Below, piece after piece: positions 29,051 to 39,455 of a stretch of 64,000 nucleotides of DNA (position 1 is its first letter; the number at the start of each line of letters is the position of its first letter). The position numbers and the translations under genes were made by a program. Under the pieces are notes generated by a model. That model ran no database searches and was not told the origin of the DNA. It saw nothing but the letters and a program-made list of their open reading frames with translations. Source of the DNA: Thioclava sp. JE_KL1 (GTDB lineage Bacteria > Pseudomonadota > Alphaproteobacteria > Rhodobacterales > Rhodobacteraceae); NCBI RefSeq assembly GCF_009296265.1, contig NZ_WBJS01000004.1:124001-188000 (forward strand), in the 5' to 3' direction.

Positions 29051-29698
29051 ATGACCACTGACGCACATATCACCGCCGAACAGATCGCAGCCAAAGAGGC
29101 GACCCGTCCGCATTACTCGAAGCTCGAGGATCTGCAGGGCCTTGTCGTGGCCGCCGCTCAAGCCGCGCTGGGGATTCACCTGCTGCGCGCCGCGGGCCTC
29201 GTGACCGGGGGCACCGCAGGTGCCGCGCTGATCCTGTCCTATATCACCGGGTTCAGCTTCGGGATCGTGTTCTTCGTGATCAACATCCCCTTCTACGCCT
29301 TCGCCTACTACGCGCGCGGCGCAGGTTTCGCGCTGAAAAGTCTCGTGACCGTGACGCTCGTCTCGATGATGGCCGAGGCGCTCAAACCCGTGCTGCATGT
29401 CGCGGAAATCCACCCCGCCGTGGCCGCCGTGCTGTTCGGCATCTCGGCTGGCGTCGGCCTTCTCGGGCTCTTCCGCCACAAGGGCAGCCTCGGCGGCGTC
29501 TCCATCGTCGCCGTGATCCTGCAAGACAAGTTCGGCTTCCGCGCGGGCTGGACCCAGCTGATCCATGACCTGTGCCTGTTTGTCATCGCGAGCTTCATCC
29601 TCGCGCCTCCGCTGGTGCTCTACTCGCTTCTGGGCGCGCTGGTGCTGAACTTTATCGTCGCAATGAACCATCGACGCGACTGGTATATCGCCGAGTGA
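29051..29698 (+). CDS. YitT-family membrane protein, copy 2
   Basis: 215 residues from the ATG at 29051; an ATG six codons earlier (29033) is equally possible because neither has a strong ribosome site. It is paralogous to the gene before it: GAALILSYITGFSFGIVFF, NIPFYAFAYYARG, LLGLFRHKGSLGGVSIVAVI and the tail MNHRRDWYIAE. It has a longer soluble head (ITAEQIAAKEATRPHYSKLE). It is followed after 18 bases by an SMR transporter and is likely co-transcribed with it. Confidence 0.82.
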   Translation: MTTDAHITAEQIAAKEATRPHYSKLEDLQGLVVAAAQAALGIHLLRAAGLVTGGTAGAALILSYITGFSFGIVFFVINIPFYAFAYYARGAGFALKSLVTVTLVSMMAEALKPVLHVAEIHPAVAAVLFGISAGVGLLGLFRHKGSLGGVSIVAVILQDKFGFRAGWTQLIHDLCLFVIASFILAPPLVLYSLLGALVLNFIVAMNHRRDWYIAE

Positions 29699-29716
29699 TC
29701 CGGCAGACTGCCGGGC

Positions 29717-30052
29717 ATGTTCAACACCTACCTCTTCCTGCTCATCGCGGTCGCCTTCGAGACCTTCGGCTCGGCCTGCCTGCAGGCGAGCCAGCAATTC
29801 TCGCGGTTCTGGCCAACGGTGGGCGTGGCGGTGGGCTTCATCGGCGGGCTCTATTTCTTCACGCTGGTGCTGAAGGTACTGCCGCTCGGGATCACCTATG
29901 CGCTGTGGTCCGGGATCGGCATGGTTCTCATCGCGGGCGTGGGCTGGCTGATGTTCAATCAGCGGCTGGATTTGCCCGCCCTGATCGGGATCGCGCTGAT
30001 TCTGATCGGGATCCTCGTGATCAACCTGTTCTCGAAATCGCATTTCCACTGA
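29717..30052 (+). CDS. Small multidrug resistance (SMR) family efflux protein
   Basis: 111 residues with four helices. Glu15 in LLIAVAFETFGSACLQAS matches the essential Glu14 of EmrE, and the second helix reads VGVAVGFIGGLYFFTLVLK. Later PLGITYALWSGIGMVLIAGV matches the family GxAYAxWxGxG motif. SMR proteins export quaternary cations, guanidinium or polyamines in exchange for protons. Substrate here is undefined. Confidence 0.9.
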   Translation: MFNTYLFLLIAVAFETFGSACLQASQQFSRFWPTVGVAVGFIGGLYFFTLVLKVLPLGITYALWSGIGMVLIAGVGWLMFNQRLDLPALIGIALILIGILVINLFSKSHFH

Positions 30053-30150
30053 CGTGATGCCGCATCGCGGCGCGATTGCCGCGCTGGGGGCTAGCCGAGA
30101 GGCGATCTTTCCTTTATGGGCGGGGCAACTCAAGAACAGGACGACCTCCC

Positions 30151-31968
30151 ATGGACCTTCGCAACATTGCGATCATCGCTCACGTGGACCACGGCAAGAC
30201 GACGCTCGTGGACCAGCTTCTGCGCCAATCGGGCGCTTTCCGTGAAAACCAAGCTGTCGCGGAACGCGCGATGGACAGCAACGACATCGAACGCGAACGC
30301 GGCATCACCATTCTCGCCAAGGCCACCTCGGTCGAGTGGAAAGGCACCCGCATCAACATCGTCGACACTCCCGGCCACGCCGATTTCGGCGGCGAGGTGG
30401 AGCGTATCCTGTCGATGGTGGACGGTGTTGTGCTGCTGGTGGACGCGGCCGAAGGCCCGATGCCGCAGACCAAATTCGTGACCTCGAAAGCGCTCGCGCT
30501 CGGCCTGAAGCCGATCGTCGTGCTCAACAAGGTCGACAAGCCCGCAGCCGAGCCCGATCGCGCGCTCGACGAGGTGTTCGACCTCTTCGCGAACCTCGAC
30601 GCCGATGAAGAACAGCTCGACTTCCCGCACCTTTATGCTTCCGGCATCGGTGGCTGGTGCGACGAAGAGCTCGACGGCCCGCGCGAGAACCTCGACGCGC
30701 TGTTCGACCTGATCCTGAAGCATGTCGAGCCGCCGAAGCAGGAATTCCGCGCCGACGAGCCCTTCCAGATGCTGGCCACCACGCTCTCGGCCGACCCGTT
30801 CATCGGGCGTATCCTCACGGGCCGCATCGAGGCGGGCACGCTGAAAGTCGGCGATCAGCTCAAGGCGCTGTCGCGCAAGGGCGACCGCATCGAAGCCTTC
30901 CGCTGCACCAAGATCCTCGCTTTCCGTGGTCTGTCGCAGCAGCCGATCGACGAAGCCGTCGCCGGCGACATCGTCACCGTCGCGGGCATGACCAAGGCGA
31001 CCGTGGCCGACACGCTCTGCGCGCCCGAAGTCGACACCCCGATCGACGCGCAGCCGATCGATCCGCCGACGATCTCGGTGACCTTCGGCATCAACGACTC
31101 GCCGCTCGCCGGTAAAGACGGCTCGAAGGTCCAGTCGCGCATCATTCGCGACCGACTGATGAAAGAGGCCGAAACCAACGTCGCGATCCGCGTCGAGGAC
31201 ACCCCTGGCGGCGACGCCTTCGTGGTCTCGGGCCGTGGCGAACTTCAGATGGGCGTTCTGATCGAGAACATGCGCCGCGAAGGGTTCGAGCTGTCGATCT
31301 CGCGCCCGAAGGTGATCTTCCGCGAGGAAGACGGCCAGCGCATGGAGCCGATCGAGGAAGTCATCATCGACGTGGATGAGGAATATTCCGGCGTCGTGAT
31401 CGAGAAGCTGACCGGCTACCGCAAGGGCGAGCTGGCCGAGATGCGCCCCGCTGAGGGTGGCAAGACCCGCATCGTGGCCCATGTCCCCTCGCGCGGCATG
31501 ATCGGCTATCAGGGCGAGTTCCTGACCGACACGCGCGGCTCGGGCGTGCTCAACCGCCTGTTCCACGGCTGGACCCCTTACAAGGGCCCGATCGACGGCC
31601 GCCGTCAGGGCGTGCTGATCTCGATGGAGAATGGCGTATCGGTCGCCTACGCGCTGTGGAACCTCGAAGAACGCGGCAAGCTGTTCATCGGCGCGCAGGA
31701 GCAGGTCTACACGGGCATGATCATCGGCGAGCATTCGCGCGAGAACGATCTCGAAGTGAACCCGCTCAAGGGCAAGAAGCTGACCAACGTCCGCGCCTCG
31801 GGCACGGATGAAGCGGTTCGCCTGACCCCGCCGACGCGGATGTCGCTCGAAGAAGCCATCGCCTATATCAACGATGACGAACTCGTCGAGGTCACGCCGA
31901 AGTCGATCCGCCTGCGCAAACTGCACCTCGATCCGCACGAGCGTAAGCGCGCCGCGCGCGAAGCGTGA
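30151..31968 (+). CDS. typA: Ribosome-binding GTPase TypA/BipA
   Basis: 605 residues from the ATG at 30151. The GTPase motifs are G1 AHVDHGKTT (10-18), G3 [12 protein letters not shown] and G4 NKVDKP. Elongation-factor-like beta-barrel and EF-G III/V-type domains follow, then the BipA-specific C-terminus ([19 protein letters not shown]). It binds the ribosome like EF-G/LepA and supports assembly and stress or cold growth. It stands alone with a hairpin behind it. Confidence 0.96.
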   Translation: MDLRNIAIIAHVDHGKTTLVDQLLRQSGAFRENQAVAERAMDSNDIERERGITILAKATSVEWKGTRINIVDTPGHADFGGEVERILSMVDGVVLLVDAAEGPMPQTKFVTSKALALGLKPIVVLNKVDKPAAEPDRALDEVFDLFANLDADEEQLDFPHLYASGIGGWCDEELDGPRENLDALFDLILKHVEPPKQEFRADEPFQMLATTLSADPFIGRILTGRIEAGTLKVGDQLKALSRKGDRIEAFRCTKILAFRGLSQQPIDEAVAGDIVTVAGMTKATVADTLCAPEVDTPIDAQPIDPPTISVTFGINDSPLAGKDGSKVQSRIIRDRLMKEAETNVAIRVEDTPGGDAFVVSGRGELQMGVLIENMRREGFELSISRPKVIFREEDGQRMEPIEEVIIDVDEEYSGVVIEKLTGYRKGELAEMRPAEGGKTRIVAHVPSRGMIGYQGEFLTDTRGSGVLNRLFHGWTPYKGPIDGRRQGVLISMENGVSVAYALWNLEERGKLFIGAQEQVYTGMIIGEHSRENDLEVNPLKGKKLTNVRASGTDEAVRLTPPTRMSLEEAIAYINDDELVEVTPKSIRLRKLHLDPHERKRAAREA

Positions 31969-32016
31969 TCGGTTGCGGCCCGCGCCGCACCGGAACACCG
32001 CAAGCTGACGTCACGA

Positions 32017-32047
32017 AGAAGGCCCCGCGCACCCGCCGGGGCCTTCT
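32017..32047 (+). terminator. Stem-loop after typA
   Basis: AGAAGGCCCC / GGGGCCTTCT forms a 10-bp stem with an 11-base loop. The T-run is poor (CCATG follows), so termination may be partial. Confidence 0.55.
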
Positions 32048-32053
32048 CCATGA

Positions 32054-32082
32054 TTGCACCCGCCGCTTGCGGCCTTTATAAG
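32054..32082 (+). promoter_or_regulatory. Likely sigma-70-type promoter of gyrA
   Basis: The -35 TTGCAC (32054-32059) and -10 TATAAG (32077-32082) are spaced 17 bases, ending 34 bases before the GTG start of gyrA. Confidence 0.6.
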
Positions 32083-32116
32083 GTTCCACAACAATATCTA
32101 GAATATCGAGGCGCGC

Positions 32117-34933
32117 GTGACCGACACTCCTGAACCGCCGGAAACCGAAGAAGAAGGCCCCGGGCGGCCCGCTTATCTCGGCCCCACTGTGTCCATCGCG
32201 GACGAGATGAAAACCGCCTATCTCGATTACGCGATGAGCGTGATCGTGAGCCGCGCGATCCCCGATCTGCGCGATGGTCTGAAGCCCGTTCACCGGCGCA
32301 TTCTCTTCGCGATGCACGAGACCGGGAACACCTTCGACAAGCCCTATCGCAAATCGGCACGTCCGGTCGGCGACGTCATGGGTCAGTATCACCCGCATGG
32401 CGACGCCGCGATCTACGACGCGTTGGTGCGGATGGCGCAGCCCTTCTCGATGTCGCTGCCGCTTCTGGACGGTCAGGGCAACTTCGGCTCGATGGATGGC
32501 GATAACGCGGCTGCGATGCGCTACACCGAAGTGCGCATGGCGAAACCGGCCAATTACATTCTCGCCGATATCGAGAAAGACACGGTCGACTTCCAGGACA
32601 ACTACGACGGCAAGCAGGAAGAACCGACGGTTCTGCCCGCACGCTTCCCGAACATGCTGGTCAATGGCGCGGGCGGTATCGCGGTCGGCATGGCGACCAA
32701 CATTCCGCCGCATAACCTCGGCGAGGTCTGCGACGCGACGCTGGCGCTGATCGACAACCCCGACATGTCGGACGAGGCGATCATGGAGATCGTCCCCGCT
32801 CCCGACTTCCCCACCGGCGGCCTGATCATGGGCCGTGGTGGCGCGCGCAAGGCTTACCTCGAGGGTCGTGGCTCGGTCATCATCCGGGCGAAGACCCGCG
32901 TAGAAGAGATCCGCAAGGACCGCTTCGCGATCGTGTTGGACGAGATTCCCTATCAGGTGAACAAGGCGGCGATGATCGAAAAGATCGCCGATCTGGTGCG
33001 CGAGAAGAAGCTCGAAGGCATCTCGAACATCGCCGACGAATCCGACCGCGTCGGCGTCCGCGTCGTGATCGAGCTGAAGCGCGACGCGACTCCGGATGTG
33101 GTGCTCAACCAGCTTTTCCGCTTCACGCAGATGCAGACCTCCTTCGGCTGCAACATGCTGGCGCTGAACGGCGGCCGCCCCGAGCAGCTGACGCTGCGCC
33201 AATTCCTCAGCTATTTCATCAGCTTCCGCGAGGAAGTTGTGGCCCGCCGCACCGCGTTCGAGCTGCGCAAAGCGCGCGAGCGCAGCCATGTGCTGTGCGG
33301 TCTGGCCGTCGCTGTGTCGAACGTGGACGAGGTTGTGGCCACCATCCGCTCCTCGGCCGATGCGGCAGAGGCCCGCGCCCGCTTGATGGAGCGCCGCTGG
33401 CCCGCGCATGACATCGTCGAATATCTCAAGCTGATCGACGATCCGCTGCATCCGGTCAACGATGACGGCACCTACAACCTGTCGGAAACGCAGGCCCGCG
33501 CGATCCTCGATCTGCGCCTGCAGCGTCTGACCCAGATCGGCGTGAAGGAAGTCACGGATGAGCTCGCCCAACTGGCCGAGAAGATCCGCGAATACCTCGC
33601 CATCCTCGCCTCGCGCGAGCGGATCATGGCGATCATCGCCGACGAGCTGCGCGAAGTGCGCGAGCTGTTTGCCGTGCCGCGCCGCACCGAGATCATCGAC
33701 TGGGCCGGCGACATGGCCGACGAAGACCTGATCGAGCGCGAAGACATGGTCGTGACCGTCACGCAGGGCGGCTACATCAAGCGCACGCCGCTGGCCGATT
33801 TCCGTTCGCAGAAGCGCGGCGGCAAGGGGCTGTCGGGTGGCGCGCTGAAGGATGACGACACGGTCACCACGCTGTTCGTCGCCAACACCCACACGCAGCT
33901 TCTGTTCTTCACGACCGGCGGCATGGTCTACAAGATGAAGTGCTGGCAGCTGCCGCTCGGCTCGCGCCAGTCCAAGGGCAAGGCGATCGTCAACATCCTG
34001 CCGATCCCCACCGGCGTCTCAATCGCGGCGATCACGCCAGTCGATCGCGACGAAGCGGAATGGGACGACCTGCAGATGGTCTTCGCGACCTCCAAGGGCA
34101 CCGTGCGCCGCAACCGCCTGTCGGATTTCACCAACGTCATGCGCAACGGCAAGATCGCGATGAAATTCGAGGACGAGAACGAAGGCATGCGCCTGATCAA
34201 TGCGCGCATCTGTTCCGAGGACGACGACGTGATGCTGGTCACGGCCAGCGGTCGCGCGATCCGCTTCCCCGTGCCGGAAGTGCGCGTGTTCAACTCGCGC
34301 AACTCGGTCGGTGTCCGCGGCATCAAGCTGAAGGGCGATGACGAGGTCGTCTCGATGTCGGTCATCCGCCACTTCGAGGCCACTTCGGAAGAACGCGTGG
34401 CCTATCTCAAGCAGCGTCGCCTGATGGCGGGCGTCACCGAGGAAGAGATCGAGCCTGACGAGGACGAGGAAGCCGTGGCCGAAGGTCAGCTTTCGACCGA
34501 ACGCTACGCCGAGATGTCCGCCGCCGAGGATCTGATCCTGACGATCACCTCGAAAGGCTCGGGCAAGATCTCGTCGAGCCATGACTACCCGACCCGCGGT
34601 CGTGGCGGTCAGGGCGTGACGGCGATCGACAAGGCGATGCGGGGCGGCCCGCTGGTGGCCTCCTTCCCGGTCGAGATGAGCGATCAGATCATGCTCGCCA
34701 CCTCGACGGGTCAGTCGATCCGTTGCCCGGTGGAAGACATCTCCTTCCGCTCGCGTTCCGCCGGTGGCGTGCGTGTGTTCAACACCGCCAAGGGCGAGGT
34801 CGTGGTCTCGGTCGCGCGGATCGCCGATCAGGGCGATGACGACGATCTGGACCCCGACGCCGAAGGGTCGACCGATGCGCCGGACGCGCCGGACACCTCG
34901 GAGGGCGGCAGCACGCCGGATAGCGAAAGCTGA
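32117..34933 (+). CDS. gyrA: DNA gyrase subunit A
   Basis: 938 residues from a GTG at 32117. The catalytic tyrosine is Tyr136 ([10 protein letters not shown]). The gyrase-specific GyrA box reads QKRGGKG. The C-terminal pinwheel and an acidic tail ([12 protein letters not shown]) are present. GyrA with GyrB introduces negative supercoils. In the quinolone region the residue matching E. coli Ser83 is Ala97 ([11 protein letters not shown]); the Asp87 equivalent (Asp101) is kept. It is longer than E. coli GyrA (875), mainly by a short head, an insert and the tail. An intrinsic terminator follows. Confidence 0.97.
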   Translation: MTDTPEPPETEEEGPGRPAYLGPTVSIADEMKTAYLDYAMSVIVSRAIPDLRDGLKPVHRRILFAMHETGNTFDKPYRKSARPVGDVMGQYHPHGDAAIYDALVRMAQPFSMSLPLLDGQGNFGSMDGDNAAAMRYTEVRMAKPANYILADIEKDTVDFQDNYDGKQEEPTVLPARFPNMLVNGAGGIAVGMATNIPPHNLGEVCDATLALIDNPDMSDEAIMEIVPAPDFPTGGLIMGRGGARKAYLEGRGSVIIRAKTRVEEIRKDRFAIVLDEIPYQVNKAAMIEKIADLVREKKLEGISNIADESDRVGVRVVIELKRDATPDVVLNQLFRFTQMQTSFGCNMLALNGGRPEQLTLRQFLSYFISFREEVVARRTAFELRKARERSHVLCGLAVAVSNVDEVVATIRSSADAAEARARLMERRWPAHDIVEYLKLIDDPLHPVNDDGTYNLSETQARAILDLRLQRLTQIGVKEVTDELAQLAEKIREYLAILASRERIMAIIADELREVRELFAVPRRTEIIDWAGDMADEDLIEREDMVVTVTQGGYIKRTPLADFRSQKRGGKGLSGGALKDDDTVTTLFVANTHTQLLFFTTGGMVYKMKCWQLPLGSRQSKGKAIVNILPIPTGVSIAAITPVDRDEAEWDDLQMVFATSKGTVRRNRLSDFTNVMRNGKIAMKFEDENEGMRLINARICSEDDDVMLVTASGRAIRFPVPEVRVFNSRNSVGVRGIKLKGDDEVVSMSVIRHFEATSEERVAYLKQRRLMAGVTEEEIEPDEDEEAVAEGQLSTERYAEMSAAEDLILTITSKGSGKISSSHDYPTRGRGGQGVTAIDKAMRGGPLVASFPVEMSDQIMLATSTGQSIRCPVEDISFRSRSAGGVRVFNTAKGEVVVSVARIADQGDDDDLDPDAEGSTDAPDAPDTSEGGSTPDSES

Positions 34934-34985
34934 ACCGCCGAGGCTGTTCCCAATTCGGAACGGCTTCGCACAAAGCAATAAAATC

Positions 34986-35020
34986 AAGCCCCCGCTCCGC
35001 AAGGTCGGGGGCTTTTTCTT
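34986..35020 (+). terminator. Intrinsic terminator after gyrA
   Basis: AGCCCCCG / CGGGGGCT forms an 8-bp stem followed by TTTTCTT. A strong terminator. Confidence 0.92.
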
Positions 35021-35139
35021 GTTACAGCACGGGGTCGACGTCTGGAACTTCGGCGGGCGCGTGGCGCTCTGCAAAGGCTGGAACAAGAAGCTGTTCCGCT
35101 CCCGCCCCAGCTTCTGATTGCAGATGCATTCCGATGTTG
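35021..35139 (+). other. Terminator-bounded segment of unknown content
   Basis: It lies between the gyrA terminator and a second intrinsic terminator, with no annotated gene. It holds an inner hairpin (AGAAGCTG / CAGCTTCT at about 35087-35116). One open + frame could encode VDVWNFGGRVALCKGWNKKL and seven more residues, but it has no ATG or ribosome site. It could be a small RNA or a gene remnant. Confidence 0.35.
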
Positions 35140-35176
35140 CGGCCCGGCCACGCGCCGGGCCGTTTCCATTTTTTCT
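35140..35176 (+). terminator. Intrinsic terminator without an obvious upstream gene
   Basis: CGGCCCGGC / GCCGGGCCG (9 bp, loop CACGC) is followed by TTTCCATTTTTTC. It points to a transcript from the segment just before it or backs up the gyrA terminator. Confidence 0.75.
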
Positions 35177-35256
35177 TTACTCCAATGTCCCATCTGCGCG
35201 GAACCACCCCTGAAGCCACCCGTTGCGGTTGCACTATTAGAAACAGGGAGAGTTTC

Positions 35257-36867
35257 ATGAAAGCCTTTGCAGACAGGCTCGGTCTGAGAACCGACCCGAC
35301 CATTTTCTTCGTATCGGCAGGCTTCACGATCCTCTTCGTGCTCGCACTTGTCATCTTTCCCGGCCCGATTGGCGATGCGTTCGCCACGGGCCGTTCTTGG
35401 ATCGTCGCCAATCTCGGCTGGTTCTTCATTCTCGGCGTCAACATCTGGCTCGGGTTTCTGATCTGGGCCGCACTCTCGCGCCACGGCCATATCCGGCTCG
35501 GGCCTAAGGACAGCCGCCCGGAATATGGCAACCTGTCATGGTTCACGATGCTCTTCGCGGGCGGCATCGGTACGGTGCTGATGTTTTGGGGCGTGGCCGA
35601 GCCGATCAGCCATTTCTCCAAGCCGCCGCTGCCGGGCGTCGCGCCCTATTCCGACGAGGCCGCGAAAGACGCGATCTCCATCGCGGTCTATCACCTCGGC
35701 CTGCATACTTGGACGATCTTCACGCTGCCGGGGCTTGGCTTCGCCTATTTCATCAACCGCTATGACCTGCCGGTGCGGGTGTCATCGGTGTTCTATCCGC
35801 TGCTGAAAGAGGGTATCAACGGGCCAATCGGCAAAGCGATCGACATCGCCTCGATCCTTGGCACGCTGTTCGGCGTGGCCGTCTCGCTCGGCCTCGGCTC
35901 CAGCCAGATCGCCGCCGGTCTGGATGCGCTTCTGGGCACGGGCGACGGGACCTTCGTCAAGATCGCGATCCTGACAGTGCTGACCGCCGTTGCGATCACC
36001 TCCATCGTGGCGGGGCTCGACAAGGGCGTGAAGCTGCTGTCGAACATCAATATCGGCATGGCCGTGGGCCTGATGGTCTTCGTGCTGATCTTCGGCTCGA
36101 CCCTGTTCCTGCTGCGTGGGATCGTCCAGACCGTCGGTCTCTATCTCACCAACCTGCCGCATCTGGCCTTCTGGAACGACATGCTGGCCAACGAGAACCC
36201 CGACACGCCCGGCTGGGGCTGGCAGGGCTCGTGGACCGTGTTCTACTGGGCGTGGACGGTGACTTGGTCGCCCTTCATCGGGTTGTTCGTGGCCCGTATC
36301 TCGCGCGGGCGCACGGTGCGCGAATTCGTCTTCGGCGTGCTTCTGGCACCGTCGCTTTTCACCCTGATCTGGTTCGCGATCTTCGGCTGGCAGGCGATGG
36401 AGTTCGACGGCATCGGCCAAGCCGCCCGCGATGCGATGGGCGATCAGGCGGGGCAATTGTCTCAGGCGGTCTCGGACAGCGTGCCGCTCGCGATGTTCGC
36501 CTTCTTCGAACATTTCCCCTTCGTCCATATCGTCCAAGGCATCGCGGTGATCGTGGTCGCGATCTTCTTTGCAACCTCGTCGGACTCGGCGTCCCTCGTG
36601 GTCGATATGCTCTGCACCGGCTCGTCGACCCCCGGCCCGGTCCATCAGCGCGTCTTCTGGGGCGCGGCCGAGGGGCTGGTCGCGGCGATGCTGATCGTGC
36701 TGGCGGGCGATGCGGGACTGACCGCGCTGCAGCAGGTCATCACGGTCGTGGGGCTGCCGATCTTCATACTGGTTTCGATGATGATCCCCTCGATCATAAA
36801 GGGCTTCGCGCTGGAAGATATCGACCACGTCTCGATCGGCAAGCGGCCCAAGCTGGACGATTTCTGA
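35257..36867 (+). CDS. BCCT-family transporter (betaine/choline/carnitine type)
   Basis: 536 residues from the ATG at 35257 with GGGAGAG upstream; longer frames run into the terminator. Twelve hydrophobic helices. BCCT motifs: FAGGIGTVLMFWGVAEPISH, and the signature SWTVFYWAWTVTWSPFIGLF, in which the family's usual second Trp after YWAW is Thr, followed by VARISRGRTVREFV. Late ATSSDSASLVVDMLCTG is also conserved. It imports a quaternary ammonium or related osmolyte with Na+ or H+. The exact substrate cannot be told. Single gene. Confidence 0.93.
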   Translation: MKAFADRLGLRTDPTIFFVSAGFTILFVLALVIFPGPIGDAFATGRSWIVANLGWFFILGVNIWLGFLIWAALSRHGHIRLGPKDSRPEYGNLSWFTMLFAGGIGTVLMFWGVAEPISHFSKPPLPGVAPYSDEAAKDAISIAVYHLGLHTWTIFTLPGLGFAYFINRYDLPVRVSSVFYPLLKEGINGPIGKAIDIASILGTLFGVAVSLGLGSSQIAAGLDALLGTGDGTFVKIAILTVLTAVAITSIVAGLDKGVKLLSNINIGMAVGLMVFVLIFGSTLFLLRGIVQTVGLYLTNLPHLAFWNDMLANENPDTPGWGWQGSWTVFYWAWTVTWSPFIGLFVARISRGRTVREFVFGVLLAPSLFTLIWFAIFGWQAMEFDGIGQAARDAMGDQAGQLSQAVSDSVPLAMFAFFEHFPFVHIVQGIAVIVVAIFFATSSDSASLVVDMLCTGSSTPGPVHQRVFWGAAEGLVAAMLIVLAGDAGLTALQQVITVVGLPIFILVSMMIPSIIKGFALEDIDHVSIGKRPKLDDF

Positions 36868-36896
36868 TCGCGCGATTCCGAGGTCAGACCCAATCG

Positions 36897-36928
36897 AACG
36901 GCCCGGAGTGGAAACGCTCCGGGCCGTT
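36897..36928 (+). terminator. Strong stem-loop after the BCCT gene
   Basis: A perfect 12-bp stem, AACGGCCCGGAG / CTCCGGGCCGTT, with an 8-base loop. Only AACCC follows, so it may stabilise the 3' end rather than terminate strictly. Confidence 0.6.
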
Positions 36929-36943
36929 AACCCATTAGAAAGT

Positions 36944-36958
36944 TTAACCCTTCCTTAA
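36944..36958. promoter_or_regulatory. Perfect CtrA box (TTAA-N7-TTAA)
   Basis: TTAACCCTTCCTTAA matches the full CtrA consensus exactly. It lies 106 bases upstream of the beta-barrel gene at 37065, and another TTAA is at 36927. CtrA itself is encoded at 45887. Regulation is inferred from the motif. Confidence 0.6.
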
Positions 36959-37064
36959 GACCTGCCCGCCTGCCACAAGAGATCGAAGCCGCAGCGGAGC
37001 ATGGGTCCGAGGCGCAGCCGGCGAAGATCGGCCTTGTTCAGTTACCGCGTCACGAGGTCCGATC

Positions 37065-37841
37065 ATGCGCCACGCTCCTGTCTCTGCCCTGCGGGGCGTC
37101 GTTTTCTGTCTCGCCGCAGCCGTCAGCGCTGCCCCCGCGCTCGCCCAAAGCGCGCTCGGCTTCACCGGGGCCGAGCTGACGATCGAGAACAGCACCGGCG
37201 ACTTCGGAGCCGCCCGCGCCGATCTGAGCGCCGATTTCGCCCTGACCTCAGCGCATGGGCTGCAACTCGACCTCGGCGCAAATGATGCCGGGCCGCGCTG
37301 GCGCGGCGATCTGGCGGCGCATCTCTACATGGCGCCCACGGAGCGTGCGAAATACGGGCTCTTCGCCGCCGTCTCCGACACCAGCCACGCCAGCCAGACG
37401 GCCTATGCGGCGGGCGCCGAAGGGATCTGGGCTGTCGGCGCGCGCGGCAGCGTCTCGGCACGCGCTGGGCTCGGCACCGTCAAACCCGGCAGCAACGATT
37501 ACGTCTTCGCGGGCCTCGGCGGACGGTGGGACATCAGCCCGCGCACGACGCTGACCGCAGACCTTTCCGTCGTGGACATCTCCGAACTCGCCTTCAGCGC
37601 CCGCGAGACCACCGCCGCGCTCGGGTTGCGTCACCGGCTGGGCGACGGCCCCGCGACGCTTTTCACCCGCATCGAGCGCACCCATTTCACCGGTCGCCCC
37701 GACAGCCGCGACGAGACCCGTCTCGCCTTCGGCCTCACTTTGCGCTTTGGCCCGCGCGGCCACGGCGTGCGCAACCAGAGCTTCGCGCCGATCCGCCCGC
37801 TCGACGGCCTCTTTGCGCGCGGCACCTTCGCCCTGGACTGA
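37065..37841 (+). CDS. Predicted secreted beta-barrel outer-membrane protein
   Basis: 258 residues. A signal peptide (basic MRHAPVSALRG, hydrophobic core, APALAQ cleavage near 27-28) is followed by alternating beta-strand patterns through the whole chain (LTADLSVVDISELAFSARET, DETRLAFGLTLRFGPRG). No known domain is recognised. It resembles small porin-like barrels. It ends 52 bases before trmFO on the same strand but belongs to a different kind of function. A perfect CtrA box upstream suggests cell-cycle or motility-linked control. Confidence 0.7.
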   Translation: MRHAPVSALRGVVFCLAAAVSAAPALAQSALGFTGAELTIENSTGDFGAARADLSADFALTSAHGLQLDLGANDAGPRWRGDLAAHLYMAPTERAKYGLFAAVSDTSHASQTAYAAGAEGIWAVGARGSVSARAGLGTVKPGSNDYVFAGLGGRWDISPRTTLTADLSVVDISELAFSARETTAALGLRHRLGDGPATLFTRIERTHFTGRPDSRDETRLAFGLTLRFGPRGHGVRNQSFAPIRPLDGLFARGTFALD

Positions 37842-37893
37842 GCATCTGCGATCGGCCTTCCCTTTTTCCGCTTTGACCACTACATGAGCGGCC

Positions 37894-39243
37894 ATGACAG
37901 AAGAACTCCATATCGTCGGCGGTGGCATGGCGGGCTCGGAAGCGGCCTGGCAAGCGGCGAATGCCGGCATCCGCGTGGTGCTGCACGAAATGCGGCCCAA
38001 GGTCGAAACCTTTGCGCACCAGACCGGCAACTATGCCGAGATGGTCTGCTCGAACTCGTTCCGCTCGGACGATCACGAGCGCAACGCCGTGGGTCAGCTC
38101 CATTGGGAGATGGGCGCTGCGAACGGGCTGATCATGGACACGGCGCGCAAGCATCGTCTGCCCGCAGGCGGTGCGCTGGCCGTGGACCGCGAGGCGTTTT
38201 CGCAATCCGTGACCGAGGCACTGCGCGCCCATGAGAATATTTCCTTTACGGAGGAAGAAGTTACCGAGCTTCCTTCAAGCGGCAAATGGATCTTCGCGAC
38301 CGGCCCGCTAACCTCGGAATCCTTGGGCAAAGCGATCCTGCAAGCGACCGGCGAAGAGCGTCTGGCCTTCTTCGACGCCATTGCCCCCATCGTCTATGCC
38401 GACACGATCGACATGTCCGTCGCGTGGCGTCAGTCGCGTTACGACAAGGGCGAGACCGAGGAAGAGCGCACGGCCTATATCAACTGCCCGATGACGAAGG
38501 ACGAATACGAAGCCTTCATCGACGCGCTTCTCGCGGCCGACAAGACCGAGTTCCACGAGGGCGAAACCGCGGGCTATTTCGACGGCTGCCTGCCGATCGA
38601 GGTGATGGCCGAACGCGGCCGTGAAACCCTGCGTCACGGGCCGATGAAACCGGTCGGGCTGACCAATGAACACGATCCGCAAACCAAGGCCTGGGCCGTG
38701 GTGCAACTGCGCCGCGACAACGCGCTTGGCACGCTCTACAATATCGTGGGCTTCCAGACCAAGATGAAGTACGGCGCGCAAGCCGATGTTTTCCGGATGA
38801 TTCCGGGACTTCAGGATGCCAAGTTCGCGCGTCTCGGCGGCATCCACCGCAACACCTTCATCAACTCGCCGACGCTGCTCGATGCGCAGATGCGGCTGAA
38901 ATCGCACCCGAACCTGCGCTTCGCGGGCCAAATCACCGGAGTCGAGGGCTATGTCGAGAGCGCCGCGATGGGGCTGCTGGCGGGTCGTATGGCCGCCGCC
39001 GAGCTTCAAGGCCGAGAACTGCCGCCGCCGGGACCCGAAACCGCGATGGGGGCGTTGATCACCCACATCACCGGCGGGGCCGAGGCGAAGACATTCCAAC
39101 CGATGAACGTCAATTTCGGGCTCTTCCCGCCGATCGACGCCAAGGGCGGGCGGCGTGGCCGCAAAGACCGCTACAAGGCCTATACCGATCGCGCCAAGAC
39201 GGTCTTCGGCGACTGGCTGGCGCGGCAAGGAGAGACTGTATGA
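37894..39243 (+). CDS. trmFO: tRNA (uracil-54-C5)-methyltransferase, folate- and FAD-dependent
   Basis: 449 residues. It has the FAD dinucleotide motif [20 protein letters not shown] (6-25), TrmFO-specific [20 protein letters not shown] with the catalytic cysteine, [16 protein letters not shown], and [15 protein letters not shown]. It makes ribothymidine-54 in tRNA using methylenetetrahydrofolate. The stop overlaps the next small membrane gene by ATGA. Confidence 0.97.
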   Translation: MTEELHIVGGGMAGSEAAWQAANAGIRVVLHEMRPKVETFAHQTGNYAEMVCSNSFRSDDHERNAVGQLHWEMGAANGLIMDTARKHRLPAGGALAVDREAFSQSVTEALRAHENISFTEEEVTELPSSGKWIFATGPLTSESLGKAILQATGEERLAFFDAIAPIVYADTIDMSVAWRQSRYDKGETEEERTAYINCPMTKDEYEAFIDALLAADKTEFHEGETAGYFDGCLPIEVMAERGRETLRHGPMKPVGLTNEHDPQTKAWAVVQLRRDNALGTLYNIVGFQTKMKYGAQADVFRMIPGLQDAKFARLGGIHRNTFINSPTLLDAQMRLKSHPNLRFAGQITGVEGYVESAAMGLLAGRMAAAELQGRELPPPGPETAMGALITHITGGAEAKTFQPMNVNFGLFPPIDAKGGRRGRKDRYKAYTDRAKTVFGDWLARQGETV

Positions 39244-39434
39244 ATTACGTTCTGGCCCTGTTTTTGCCACCGCTTTCTATCGTGCTCATCGGGCGCATCT
39301 TCCTTGCGATCCTCGTCTTCGTGATCTGGATTCCGGCGATCATCTTCTCGGGCGGGCTGACGCATCCGATGTTCATCGCCCTCGCCTGGATCCTGATCTA
39401 TCAGGCGCATGCGGATCGCCGCGCGGGCGGTTGA
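39240..39434 (+). CDS. YqaE/Pmp3-like small membrane protein
   Basis: 64 residues with two hydrophobic helices ([20 protein letters not shown] and a second over 45-57) and the PP motif in the first helix, recalling the Pmp3/YqaE family that affects membrane potential and salt stress. The match is suggestive, not certain. Translation is coupled to trmFO by a 4-base overlap. Confidence 0.65.
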   Translation: MNYVLALFLPPLSIVLIGRIFLAILVFVIWIPAIIFSGGLTHPMFIALAWILIYQAHADRRAGG

Positions 39435-39455
39435 TTTGGCGGGGTGCGCGCGTCG

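Noticed and set aside
30130-31998. Long open frame antisense to typA
   Set aside because: High-GC codon bias keeps the antisense frame open. The composition is Arg/His/Asp-rich with no domain, and typA on the other strand is unambiguous.
31892-33892. 666-codon open frame antisense to gyrA
   Set aside because: Shadow of gyrA with no recognisable domain.
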